Positions 27,941 to 35,891 of a DNA stretch of 64,000 bases are shown here, in pieces. The stretch covers positions 248,001 through 312,000 of the forward strand of contig NZ_FXAG01000001.1 of the NCBI RefSeq assembly GCF_900177275.1, written 5' to 3'. Numbering within the stretch: the stretch's first letter is position 1; every line of letters begins with the position of its first letter. This DNA is from Pseudogulbenkiania subflava DSM 22618 (lineage in GTDB: Bacteria; Pseudomonadota; Gammaproteobacteria; Burkholderiales; Chromobacteriaceae). The position numbers were made by a program, and so were the translations under genes. Under the pieces are notes generated by a model. The model searched no databases and was not told the DNA's origin. It was given only the letters and a program-made list of their open reading frames with translations.

Positions 27941-27980
27941 GCACTATACTGCACATATCGCTCACTGTGCAATATAGTGC
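27941..27980. promoter_or_regulatory. Inverted-repeat operator between DMT exporter and XRE-cupin genes
   Basis: GCACTATACTGCACA and TGTGCAATATAGTGC (27941-27955 and 27966-27980) are inverted repeats with one mismatch, separated by 10 bp. Each arm carries a TATAGT -10-like hexamer facing one gene. The plus-strand hexamer ends 10 bases before the regulator ATG, which suggests a leaderless transcript. Confidence 0.75.
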
Positions 27981-27987
27981 TCAAATC

Positions 27988-28554
27988 ATGCCCGATACCC
28001 CGCCGCAAGTGCTGCTCGATGTTTCGGCCAACCTGCGTCAGGCGCGCCAGACGCTGGGCTGGAGCCAGGACAAGCTGGCCACCGCCGCCGGCGTCAGCCG
28101 CCGCATGCTGGTCAACATCGAAGCCGGCGACAGCAACGTCAGCCTGGCCACGCTCGACCGCCTCGCCGCCGCGCTCGGCCTGTCGTTCGCCGAACTGGTG
28201 CGCCCGCCCGCGGCCAACCCACGCCAGCCGGCGGCCCCGGTGACGGTGTGGCAGGGCCGGCACGCCGACAGCCACGCCAGCCTGCTGCAGAGCCTGGGCA
28301 GCGCCGGCCGCACCGTCGAGCTGTGGCTCTGGCAGCTCGCCGCCGGCGAACGCTACGATGCCGAAGCCGACCCCGCCGGCAGCCACGAGATGCTGTACGT
28401 CATCGCCGGCGAGCTGGAACTGGAACGTGCCGGCACACGCCAGCGCCTCGGCCCCGGCGACTCGCTGACCTTCGCCTCCGACGAGCGCTACGCCTACCTC
28501 AACCCCGGCGCCGTGCCGGTGCGCTTCACCAAGAACGTGCTGCTGGCGCGCTGA
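27988..28554 (+). CDS. XRE-family regulator with C-terminal cupin
   Basis: 188 residues. The helix-turn-helix (residues 10-65: LRQARQTLGWSQDKLATAAG, then GDSNVSLATLDRLAAALG) is followed by a cupin sensor domain (about 85-185, with HEMLYVIAGELELE and GPGDSLTF). The ATG at 27988 is preferred because the alternative GTG at 27967 lies inside the operator repeat. No ribosome site is visible, in line with a leaderless message. Probably autoregulated and controlling the divergent exporter. Confidence 0.92.
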   Translation: MPDTPPQVLLDVSANLRQARQTLGWSQDKLATAAGVSRRMLVNIEAGDSNVSLATLDRLAAALGLSFAELVRPPAANPRQPAAPVTVWQGRHADSHASLLQSLGSAGRTVELWLWQLAAGERYDAEADPAGSHEMLYVIAGELELERAGTRQRLGPGDSLTFASDERYAYLNPGAVPVRFTKNVLLAR

Positions 28555-28567
28555 GGCGCGGACATGC

Positions 28568-28597
28568 AAAAAGCCGCGTCCCGAAGGAACGCGGCTT
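28568..28597 (-). terminator. Terminator of ggt
   Basis: On the minus strand AAGCCGCGT and ACGCGGCTT pair and are followed by TTTTTGC, 20 bp after the ggt stop. It may also stop the convergent XRE-cupin transcript. Confidence 0.82.
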
Positions 28598-28618
28598 GGC
28601 GGTCACACACCCCGGCGC

Positions 28619-30379
28619 TCAGTAGCCCAGCGTGGCGCCGTCCGGGTTGCGCGGGTCGGAGTAGCCATAGAGGCCGTCGTCGCGCAGCTGGATGGTCTGG
28701 GTGCGCCCCATGGTCGGCTGTACCGACACTTGGTAACCCTGCTGCTTGAGGATCGCCATGGTGTCCGGGCTCAGCCCCTTCTCGACGCGCAGCTGGTCCG
28801 GCAGCCACTGGTGGTGTACGCGTGGCGTCGAGGCCGCTTCCGCCGGGTTCATGCCGAAGTCGATGGCGTTGACGATGGTCTGCAGCGTGGTGGTGATGAT
28901 GCGTGCGCCGCCCGGGCTGCCAGTCACCAGCCACGGCTTGCCGTTCTTCAGCACCAGCGTCGGCGACATCGACGACAGCGGACGCTTGCCCGGCTGGATC
29001 GCGTTGGCCTCGCCGCCGATCAGGCCGTAGGCGTTGGGCACGCCCGGCTTGGCCGAGAAGTCGTCCATCTCGTCGTTGAGCAGGATGCCGGTGCCCTTGG
29101 CGACGATGCCGCTACCGAAGTTCAGGTTCAGCGTATAGGTCACCGCCACCGCGTTGCCCTTGGCGTCGACGATGGAGTAGTGCGTGGTCTGGTCGCTCTC
29201 ATACGGCTGCGGCTTGCCCGGCTTGATGGCGGCGGCCGGCAGCACCTTGACCGGGTCGATCTTCTGCGCCAGCTCGTCGGCGTACTTCTTCGAGGTCAGT
29301 CCCTTCACCGGCACCTTGACGAAGCCCGGGTCGCCTAGGTACTCGGCGCGGTCGGCGTAGGCCAGCTTCATCGACTCGGCCATAGCGTGGATGGTCTGCG
29401 CGCTGTTCACGCCGTACTGCGCCAGCGGGTAGCGCTCCAGCATGTTGAGGATCTGGATGATGTGGGTGCCGCCCGAGCTCGGCGGCGGCATCGACACCAC
29501 CTTGTAGCCGCGGTAGTCGCCGCTGACCGGCACGCGCTCCTCGACCTTGTAGTGGGTGAGGTCATCCTTGCCGATCAGGCCGCCGTGCTGCGCCATCTCG
29601 GCCACGATCTTGTCGCCGATCTCGCCCTGGTAGAACACCTTGGAACCGTGCTTGGCGATCAGCCGCAGCGACTTGGCCAAGTCCTTCTGCACCAGCTTGT
29701 CGCCCAGCTGCAGCGGGCGGCCGTTCTTGAAGAAGATGGCGCGCGTGCTCTCCCACTTGCCGAGGTTGTCCTTCTCCACCTCCAGCATCTTGGCCATGGT
29801 CGGGCTCACCACGAAGCCGTCCTCGGCCAGCTTGATCGACGGCGCGATCAGGTCGGCCAGCTTCATCGTGCCCCAACGCTGGAGCGCGTGCTCCATACCG
29901 GCCACCGTGCCCGGCACGCCGATGGCGAGGTGGGTGTACGTCGAGCGGCCCTCGGCGACGTTGCCCTTGGCGTCCAGATACATGTCGCGGCTGGCCTTGG
30001 CCGGGGCAATCTCGCGGAAGTCGAGCGCCACGTCCTGGCCGCTCTTGGTGTCGTGCAGCATCATGAAGCCGCCGCCGCCGAGGTTACCGGCGTTGGGCAG
30101 CACCACCGCCAGCGCGAAGCCGACCGCCACGGCAGCATCGACGGCGTTGCCGCCGCGCTTCAGCACGTCCACACCGATGCGGCTGGCCAGCTCGTGCTCG
30201 GCGGCCACCATGCCGTGCTTGGCGTAGACGGGATGAAAGATGTCCTGATCGTAGTCGTACTTGACCACCGGGGCGGCGACCGGCGCTTCGGCTTGCGAGG
30301 CGACCGGGGCGAAGGCCAGCGCCAGGCCCAGCGCCATGGCGCCGAGGGCGAAGGGACGACGGAGACGGGAAGACGGCAT
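28619..30379 (-). CDS. ggt: Gamma-glutamyltransferase
   Basis: Periplasmic enzyme that cleaves or transfers the gamma-glutamyl group of glutathione. The 586 residues include a signal peptide (MPSSRLRRPFALGAMALGLALAFAPVASQAEA). The autocatalytic cleavage site with its nucleophilic Thr lies in DQTTHYSIVD (about residue 398), giving the usual large and small subunits. The later PLSSMSPTLVLKNGKP, GSPGGARIITT and the final DPRNPDGATLGY are conserved. AAAGGAGAG precedes the chosen start. Confidence 0.96.
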   Translation of the reverse strand: MPSSRLRRPFALGAMALGLALAFAPVASQAEAPVAAPVVKYDYDQDIFHPVYAKHGMVAAEHELASRIGVDVLKRGGNAVDAAVAVGFALAVVLPNAGNLGGGGFMMLHDTKSGQDVALDFREIAPAKASRDMYLDAKGNVAEGRSTYTHLAIGVPGTVAGMEHALQRWGTMKLADLIAPSIKLAEDGFVVSPTMAKMLEVEKDNLGKWESTRAIFFKNGRPLQLGDKLVQKDLAKSLRLIAKHGSKVFYQGEIGDKIVAEMAQHGGLIGKDDLTHYKVEERVPVSGDYRGYKVVSMPPPSSGGTHIIQILNMLERYPLAQYGVNSAQTIHAMAESMKLAYADRAEYLGDPGFVKVPVKGLTSKKYADELAQKIDPVKVLPAAAIKPGKPQPYESDQTTHYSIVDAKGNAVAVTYTLNLNFGSGIVAKGTGILLNDEMDDFSAKPGVPNAYGLIGGEANAIQPGKRPLSSMSPTLVLKNGKPWLVTGSPGGARIITTTLQTIVNAIDFGMNPAEAASTPRVHHQWLPDQLRVEKGLSPDTMAILKQQGYQVSVQPTMGRTQTIQLRDDGLYGYSDPRNPDGATLGY

Positions 30380-30787
30380 GAATGACTCTCCTTTGTTGAC
30401 GGCATCGGCCAGGGCGTCTCTGCGCCTTGGTCTGGGGTGGCGGGCGCGTCGTAGCGGCGCTAGCGACGGCGCGGACGTGCCCGGTGAAGCGGCAGGCTCT
30501 ACGGCCTGCTGGTATTTCAACCCCGCCCACGCTGCATGATTCATGCCCGCCATGACATCACCATCGGCGGTGCTAACTCCTTCATTCTATGACGTAAGAT
30601 TTTGAATGAAAGCGACACGCGTTCGGATAACCGTCATTTAGCGATGCATGACACACGGAAAACCGGACGCACCATCCCGCGGCACGGTGAATAAGCTACC
30701 TCGCCGGGCCCGGCTCTCTTACAATAGCCACCTTGTTGATTGGTAAAGGCTTCTGCCGCGCGCCGAAGCCAAGGATCTGGATCACCC
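30380..30787. other. Gene-free 408 bp between divergent genes
   Basis: Spacer between ggt and the FAD-enzyme gene. The AT-rich middle (about 30580-30620, around TTCATTCTATGACGTAAG) is the likely promoter area, but no convincing paired hexamers, operator or RNA structure is seen. Confidence 0.3.
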
Positions 30788-32404
30788 ATGTTGCGATTGT
30801 CTGAAATCAAACTGCCGCTCGACCACCCGGAAGCGGCGCTGCGCCAAGCCATCGTGGCTTACCTGGGCGTGCCCGAGGCCCAAGTGGGCAGCTTTACCGT
30901 GTTTAAACGCAGTTACGACGCGCGCAAATCGGCGATGCAGCTGATCTACATCGTCGATGTCGAGGTGGAGGGCGAGGCGGCCCTGCTGAAAAAATTCGCC
31001 AGCGACGTCCACGTCGTGCCGACCCCGGACATGAGCTACCACTTCGTCGGCCAGGCGCCCAGCACTCAGGGCAGCCGGCCGGTGGTGGTCGGCTTCGGCC
31101 CCTGTGGCCTGTTCGCCGGGCTGATCCTGGCGCAGATGGGCTTCAAGCCGATCATCCTGGAGCGCGGCAAGAAAGTGCGCGAGCGCACCAAGGACACCTG
31201 GGGACTGTGGCGCAAGAACGTGCTCAACCCGGAATCCAACGTGCAGTTCGGCGAAGGCGGCGCCGGCACCTTCTCCGACGGCAAGCTGTACAGCCAGATC
31301 AAGGACCCGCGCTACCTCGGCCGCAAGGTGCTGGAAGAGTTCGTCAAGGCCGGCGCCCCCGAGGAAATCATCTACGTCAACAAGCCGCACATCGGCACCT
31401 TCCGCCTGGTCAGCATGATCGAGAAGATGCGCGCCAGCATCGAGGCGCTGGGCGGCGAGATCCGTTTCGAGCACAAGGTGACCGACGTGCTGATCGAAGA
31501 CGGCCCGGCTGGCCGGCAGATGCGCGGCCTGGTGCTGGCCAACGGCGAGCAGATCCTGTCCGACCACGTGGTCATGGCGCTCGGCCATAGCGCGCGCGAT
31601 ACCTTCGAGATGCTGCACGCACGCGAGGTGTTCATGGAGGCCAAGCCGTTCTCGGTGGGCTTCCGCATCGAGCACCCGCAAACGCTGATCGACAAGGCGC
31701 GCCTCGGCAAGTACGCCGGCCACCCCCTTCTGGGCGCGGCCGACTACAAGCTGGTGCATCACGCCGGCAACGGCCGTTCGGTGTACAGCTTCTGCATGTG
31801 CCCGGGCGGGCAGGTGGTGGCGGCCACCTCCGAACCCAACCGCGTCGTCACCAACGGCATGAGCCAGTACTCGCGGGCCGAGCGCAACGCCAACGCCGGC
31901 ATCGTGGTCGGCATCACCCCGGCCGACTACCCCGGCAGTGGCCCGCTGGCCGGCATCGTGCTGCAGCGCGAGCTGGAGTCGCGCGCCTTCGTGCTGGGCG
32001 GCGGCACCTACGAGGCGCCCGGCCAGCTGGTGGGCGACTTCCTCGCCGGCCGGCCGTCCAGCCGTCTCGGCACGGTCACGCCGTCCTACCAGCCGGGCGT
32101 CAAGCTGGGCGACTTGTCCAGCGCGCTGCCCGACTACGCCATCGCCGCCATGCGCGAGGCGATCCCGGCCTTCGACAAGAAGATTCGCGGCTTCGCCATG
32201 AACGACGCGGTGCTGACCGGCGTGGAAACCCGCACCTCGTCGCCGCTGCGCATCACCCGCGGCGAGGATTGCCAGAGCCTGAACGTGCGCGGCCTGTTCC
32301 CCGCCGGCGAAGGCGCCGGCTACGCCGGCGGCATCCTGTCGGCCGGGGTCGACGGCATCAAGGTGGCCGAGGCAGTGGCGCGCAGCATCCTGAAGCTGGC
32401 CTGA
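30788..32404 (+). CDS. FAD-dependent dehydrogenase (COG2509 type)
   Basis: 538 residues. A small N-terminal alpha/beta domain (1-95) precedes an FAD-binding Rossmann segment (VVVGFGPCGLFAGLILAQMG, about 100-119, then ILERGKKVRERTKDTWGLW). Conserved late motifs are GMSQYSRAERNANAGIVVGI and the terminal FAD-contact AGEGAGYAGGILSAGVDGI. The family is widespread but its substrate is unknown; it is sometimes annotated as an FAD-dependent protein or NAD(FAD)-utilising dehydrogenase. A terminator follows at 32434. Confidence 0.9.
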   Translation: MLRLSEIKLPLDHPEAALRQAIVAYLGVPEAQVGSFTVFKRSYDARKSAMQLIYIVDVEVEGEAALLKKFASDVHVVPTPDMSYHFVGQAPSTQGSRPVVVGFGPCGLFAGLILAQMGFKPIILERGKKVRERTKDTWGLWRKNVLNPESNVQFGEGGAGTFSDGKLYSQIKDPRYLGRKVLEEFVKAGAPEEIIYVNKPHIGTFRLVSMIEKMRASIEALGGEIRFEHKVTDVLIEDGPAGRQMRGLVLANGEQILSDHVVMALGHSARDTFEMLHAREVFMEAKPFSVGFRIEHPQTLIDKARLGKYAGHPLLGAADYKLVHHAGNGRSVYSFCMCPGGQVVAATSEPNRVVTNGMSQYSRAERNANAGIVVGITPADYPGSGPLAGIVLQRELESRAFVLGGGTYEAPGQLVGDFLAGRPSSRLGTVTPSYQPGVKLGDLSSALPDYAIAAMREAIPAFDKKIRGFAMNDAVLTGVETRTSSPLRITRGEDCQSLNVRGLFPAGEGAGYAGGILSAGVDGIKVAEAVARSILKLA

Positions 32405-32433
32405 GCCAGCCGCCGGACAATCTCGCCAGAAAC

Positions 32434-32461
32434 AAAAACCCCGTCACGCTGACGGGGTTTT
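32434..32461 (+). terminator. Terminator of the FAD-enzyme gene
   Basis: AAAAACCCCGTCA and TGACGGGGTTTT pair around CGC, with a T-run on the plus side and an A-run giving function on the other strand too. Confidence 0.88.
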
Positions 32462-32479
32462 GTCTTGTCCGGCCGCTTG

Positions 32480-32621
32480 GAACCGGTTCAGGATCTATTG
32501 CGAGCGGCCCTCAGCGGGGTGAAGAGCAGCACAGAAACCGGAATGTACTGGAGTACATGAGGATTTCGCGCAGCGCATGAACCCCGATCAGGGATCGCGC
32601 AGTAAGATCATGAACTGGTTC
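32480..32621 (+). repeat. Stop-codon-seated element, short copy
   Basis: Starts GAACCGGTTCAGGATCT and ends AGATCATGAACTGGTTC; the central palindromic segment is deleted, giving 142 bp. The right flank TTA (32622-32624) is the TAA stop of the small minus-strand gene. The left flank is TTG, one base off. Confidence 0.85.
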
Positions 32622-32744
32622 TTACTTCTTGGCCGGTTCGCGGCCCCTGCCCGGCGGAATGATCGAGCCCGGCTCCACCACCTTCTGCTTGGCCTGCTTC
32701 GGTTTCTTGACTTCCTTGTTGCTGCGCACTTGACCTTTAGCCAT
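32622..32744 (-). CDS. Small conserved basic protein (40 aa)
   Basis: MAKGQVRSNKEVKKPKQAKQ opens a 40-residue Lys-rich protein. AGGAGA sits 7-12 bases before the ATG. Similar tiny MAKGQxRSNKExKKPK proteins are common in proteobacteria; their role is unknown. Charge and size suggest nucleic-acid binding, but that is a guess. The stop codon is also the target triplet of the adjacent element. Confidence 0.75.
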   Translation of the reverse strand: MAKGQVRSNKEVKKPKQAKQKVVEPGSIIPPGRGREPAKK

Positions 32745-32994
32745 GGGATATCTCCTGGCAGTGCCGGCATCGTGTCCTGCCCCGGCACTACGGTAAGGCT
32801 GTTGAAGGTGTCTCCCTGTAGCGGTGCCGACGGTGACCCCGCATAAGCAGATGATAGGCCGTCCGCCCGCCGCGGATAGCATTATCTTGCGCGGCCGCCA
32901 ACTTGCGCCGCGCCTGACCCTGCCGTGCCGTGGCCGGCTTTGCGGTATCATCGCCCACTATCCGGCTGCCGCGCCGCCCCATCATGAGACCGAC

Positions 32995-33186
32995 ATGAAC
33001 CAGACCGTCCCCGATACCCTCAAACCCTGCAACAAGTGCGGTTCGCGCGCCGAGCTGATCAAGAGCGGCTCGCGCCGCTACTGGGTGCAATGCACGCGCT
33101 ACGCCGGCAACGGCAACTGCAACGCCATCGGCGCGCAGGCCGACAACAAGAAGGAAGCGATACACAACTGGAACAGCACGCGCTGA
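32995..33186 (+). CDS. Lar-like small zinc-ribbon protein
   Basis: 63 residues with a four-cysteine zinc ribbon: CNKCGSRAEL at 12-21 (Cys 12 and 15) and VQC plus GNC further on, ending EAIHNWNSTR. This layout, including the terminal EAI-x-x-WN, resembles Lar-family restriction alleviation proteins, often phage-borne. No other phage gene is near, so it may be a domesticated relic; the function is not established. The TGA stop is immediately followed by an element end. Confidence 0.65.
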   Translation: MNQTVPDTLKPCNKCGSRAELIKSGSRRYWVQCTRYAGNGNCNAIGAQADNKKEAIHNWNSTR

Positions 33187-33417
33187 GAACCTGCTCACGC
33201 TCTTGCTGCGCGTCCCTGATCGGGGCTCATGTGCACTGCGTGCGAATCTATCGCTGAGCCAATCTCTGCGTGCCAATCTTCGATTGGCTCAGCGATAGAT
33301 GGGCAGGCAGAGATTCGCTCAGCGATCAGAAAGCCTCATGGACTCCATGTCCATTCCGGTTTCTGCGTGGCTCTTCACCCCGCTGAGGGCCACTCGCGAC
33401 AGCGCGTGAACAGCTAC
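33187..33417 (-). repeat. Stop-codon-seated element, full copy in reverse
   Basis: Begins GAACCTGCTCACGCTCTTGC directly after the TGA of the Lar-like gene and ends GCGTGAACAGCTAC, a decayed version of the inverted end. Flanking triplets are TGA and TGG. The 231-bp interior carries the full palindromic core in reverse orientation relative to most copies. Confidence 0.85.
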
Positions 33418-33511
33418 TGGAGAGCGTGTGAATAAATCTGCTGCGCTCACAACGATTTCTTTCCCACGCTCCGCGTCGCTGCTGGATACACAGGACTTAG
33501 GACACTCCCCC

Positions 33512-35368
33512 ATGTTCGCCTGGTTCGAAAAACGGTTGCACCCCTACCCCGACACGCCGCCGGCCCAGCCCCCCCAGGGCTTCTTCCCCTTCGTCTGGTC
33601 CTGCACCCGCGGCCTGCGGCCCTTGATCGCGGCAATGACCTCGCTCACCGCGCTGATCGGCGCCTTCGAGGCACTGCTGTTCTCGATGCTGGGCTCGGTG
33701 GTGGACTGGCTGAGCAAGGTACCGCCGGCGCAGCTGTGGCAGACGCAGCAGCACAACCTGCTGCTGTTGGCCGGCATCCTGCTGGCCAGCCCGCTGTTGA
33801 TCGCGCTGCAATCGCTGTGCAAGTACCAGGGCCTGGCCGGCAATTTCCCGATGCTGCTGCGCTGGAACTTCCACCGCCACCTGCTCGGCCAGAGCATGAG
33901 CTTCTACCAGGACGAATTCGCCGGCCGGGTCTCGGCCAAGGTGATGCAGACCGCGCTGGCGGTGCGCGAAACGGTGATGATCGTCACCGACATCCTGGTG
34001 TTCGTGGTGATCTACTTCGTCACCATGGTGGCGGTGGTGGGCCGTTTCGACCTCACACTGATGCTGCCCTTCCTCGGCTGGCTGGCGCTCTACGTCGCCA
34101 CGCTCGCCTTCTTCGTGCCGCGCCTGGGGCGTGCCGCCAGCGCCCAGGCCGACGCGCGCAGCCTGATGACCGGGCGCATCACCGACGCCTACACCAACAT
34201 CGCCACCGTCAAGCTGTTCTCGCACGGCCAGCGCGAGGCCGGCTTCGCCAGGAGCGCGATGCAGGAGTTCATGCTCACCGCCTACCGACAGATGCGGCTG
34301 GTGAGCGGTTTCGAGGTCACCAACCACGCCCTCAGCATGGCGCTCATCGCCAGCACCGCCGGCGCCACGCTGTGGCTGTGGAGCCAGGGCCAGGTCGGCG
34401 TCGGCGCGGTGGCCGCCGCCACCGCGATGGCGCTGCGGCTCAACGGCATCTCGCACTGGATCATGTGGGAGATGTCGAGCCTGTTCGAACACATCGGCAC
34501 GGTGCAGGACGGCATCGCCACGCTGTCGCGCAGCATCGCCGTCACCGACAGCCCCGACGCCAAGCCACTGCAAGTGACGCGCGGCGAGATCCGCTTCGAG
34601 GCGGTCGACTTCGGCTACGGTGGCACCAACAAGGTGATCGACCAGCTCACCCTGACGGTGCGCCCGGGCGAGAAGATCGGCCTGGTGGGGCGCAGCGGCG
34701 CCGGCAAGTCGACCATCGTCAACCTGCTCCTGCGCTTCTACGACGTAGAAGGCGGCCGCATCCTGATCGACGGCCAGGACATCGCCCACGTCACGCAGGA
34801 CAGCCTGCGCGCCCAGGTCGGCATGGTGACGCAGGACACCTCGCTGCTGCACCGCTCGGTGCGCGACAACCTGCTGTACGGCCGCCCTGACGCCAGCGAC
34901 GAGCAGATGGTCGCCGCCGCGCGCCGTGCCGAAGCACACGACTTCATCCAGACGCTGACAGACCCCAAGGGCCGCCACGGCTACGAGGCCCATGTCGGCG
35001 AGCGCGGCGTCAAGCTGTCTGGCGGCCAGCGCCAGCGCGTGGCGATCGCCCGCGTGATGCTGAAGGACGCGCCGATCCTGCTCTTGGACGAAGCCACCAG
35101 CGCGCTCGATTCGGAAGTGGAAGCGGCAATCCAGGGCAGCCTGTACCGCCTGATGCAGGGCAAGACCGTGGTGGCGATCGCGCACCGCCTCTCCACCATC
35201 GCCGCGATGGACCGGCTAGTCGTGCTCGACCGCGGCCAGATCGTCGAGGAAGGCACGCACGCCGCGCTGTTGGCGCAGGGCGGGCTGTACGCGCGGCTGT
35301 GGGCGCACCAGAGCGGCGGCTTCCTCGGCGAAGAGGCGGAGGACGACGAGACCGTGGCGGCCGGCTAG
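33512..35368 (+). CDS. ABC exporter, fused membrane and ATPase half-transporter
   Basis: 618 residues: six-helix membrane domain (about 25-330) and C-terminal ATPase (about 365-600) with Walker A GRSGAGKST, signature LSGGQ, and Walker B ILLLDEATSALD. It acts as a dimer, exporting lipids, peptides or drugs in the inner membrane; homology does not fix the substrate. The ATG at 33512 is preferred because homologues begin MFxWFE. A GTG at 33428, preceded by GGAGAG, would add 28 residues with no recognisable features. The gene begins shortly after a repeat element, so its promoter lies within or beside that repeat. Confidence 0.88.
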   Translation: MFAWFEKRLHPYPDTPPAQPPQGFFPFVWSCTRGLRPLIAAMTSLTALIGAFEALLFSMLGSVVDWLSKVPPAQLWQTQQHNLLLLAGILLASPLLIALQSLCKYQGLAGNFPMLLRWNFHRHLLGQSMSFYQDEFAGRVSAKVMQTALAVRETVMIVTDILVFVVIYFVTMVAVVGRFDLTLMLPFLGWLALYVATLAFFVPRLGRAASAQADARSLMTGRITDAYTNIATVKLFSHGQREAGFARSAMQEFMLTAYRQMRLVSGFEVTNHALSMALIASTAGATLWLWSQGQVGVGAVAAATAMALRLNGISHWIMWEMSSLFEHIGTVQDGIATLSRSIAVTDSPDAKPLQVTRGEIRFEAVDFGYGGTNKVIDQLTLTVRPGEKIGLVGRSGAGKSTIVNLLLRFYDVEGGRILIDGQDIAHVTQDSLRAQVGMVTQDTSLLHRSVRDNLLYGRPDASDEQMVAAARRAEAHDFIQTLTDPKGRHGYEAHVGERGVKLSGGQRQRVAIARVMLKDAPILLLDEATSALDSEVEAAIQGSLYRLMQGKTVVAIAHRLSTIAAMDRLVVLDRGQIVEEGTHAALLAQGGLYARLWAHQSGGFLGEEAEDDETVAAG

Positions 35369-35891
35369 CCGAGTCCGGCACCACCGTGCCAGCCTGAGGC
35401 CCGGGTTGGCCGAAGCCGGGCTGACACCGGGTTTTTCCGCCTGGCGCGCCGGCTCGGCAGCCGGGCCTCACCGCGGGCGCCGGCCATCCCGGCGCACGTG
35501 CTGCATGGCAACAAACCAACAGAACCATCACCTGAATGCCGATGTAACGGCGTCCCCCTCTCGATTGACCGATTAACGAACATATTTTCGATAATCGGAA
35601 TTGTCGTCACCTAGCCCTGTTGCTACATTTTGAGCGCCCCCCGTCCTCACACCCGCAGGACGACGGGCCGCCCTCCACCCGGGGGCAAAACAAGACCCGA
35701 CGGTCGCGCCGCGACATCACCGCCCCGCACGCCGTCCCTGACCAGACCCTCGGCCGCGCGCACCGCGGCACCGGGACGCCAGGCCAGCGCACTGCTTCAC
35801 ACCCAATAAAAACAACACCTTGTAACAACGCGATAAAACAGCGACGACGCAATGCAGACGCCGTCGCCAGAAACGAATGGAGAACAACAGG
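35369..35891. other. 523-bp regulatory spacer upstream of the MFS gene
   Basis: No gene seen. It contains one GTTGGCCGAA word (35405-35414), the inverted repeat at 35570-35597, and AT-rich sequence before the MFS start. The 35600-35800 part is C-rich and gives no clear signal. Confidence 0.35.
35570..35597. promoter_or_regulatory. Palindromic operator candidate upstream of MFS transporter
   Basis: CGATTAACGAA and TTCGATAATCG are inverted repeats with one mismatch around CATATT. This is typical of a dimeric repressor or activator site. No regulator gene adjoins, so the protein that binds is unknown. Confidence 0.5.

Noticed and set aside
33187-33417. CRISPR array or tandem repeat in the dispersed elements
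   Set aside because: Repeats are inverted and unequal, there are no regularly spaced spacers and no cas genes.
33428-33511. Upstream GTG start for the ABC exporter
   Set aside because: It has a ribosome site, but the extra 28 residues have no recognisable feature and homologues begin near MFAWFE. Kept only as an alternative.
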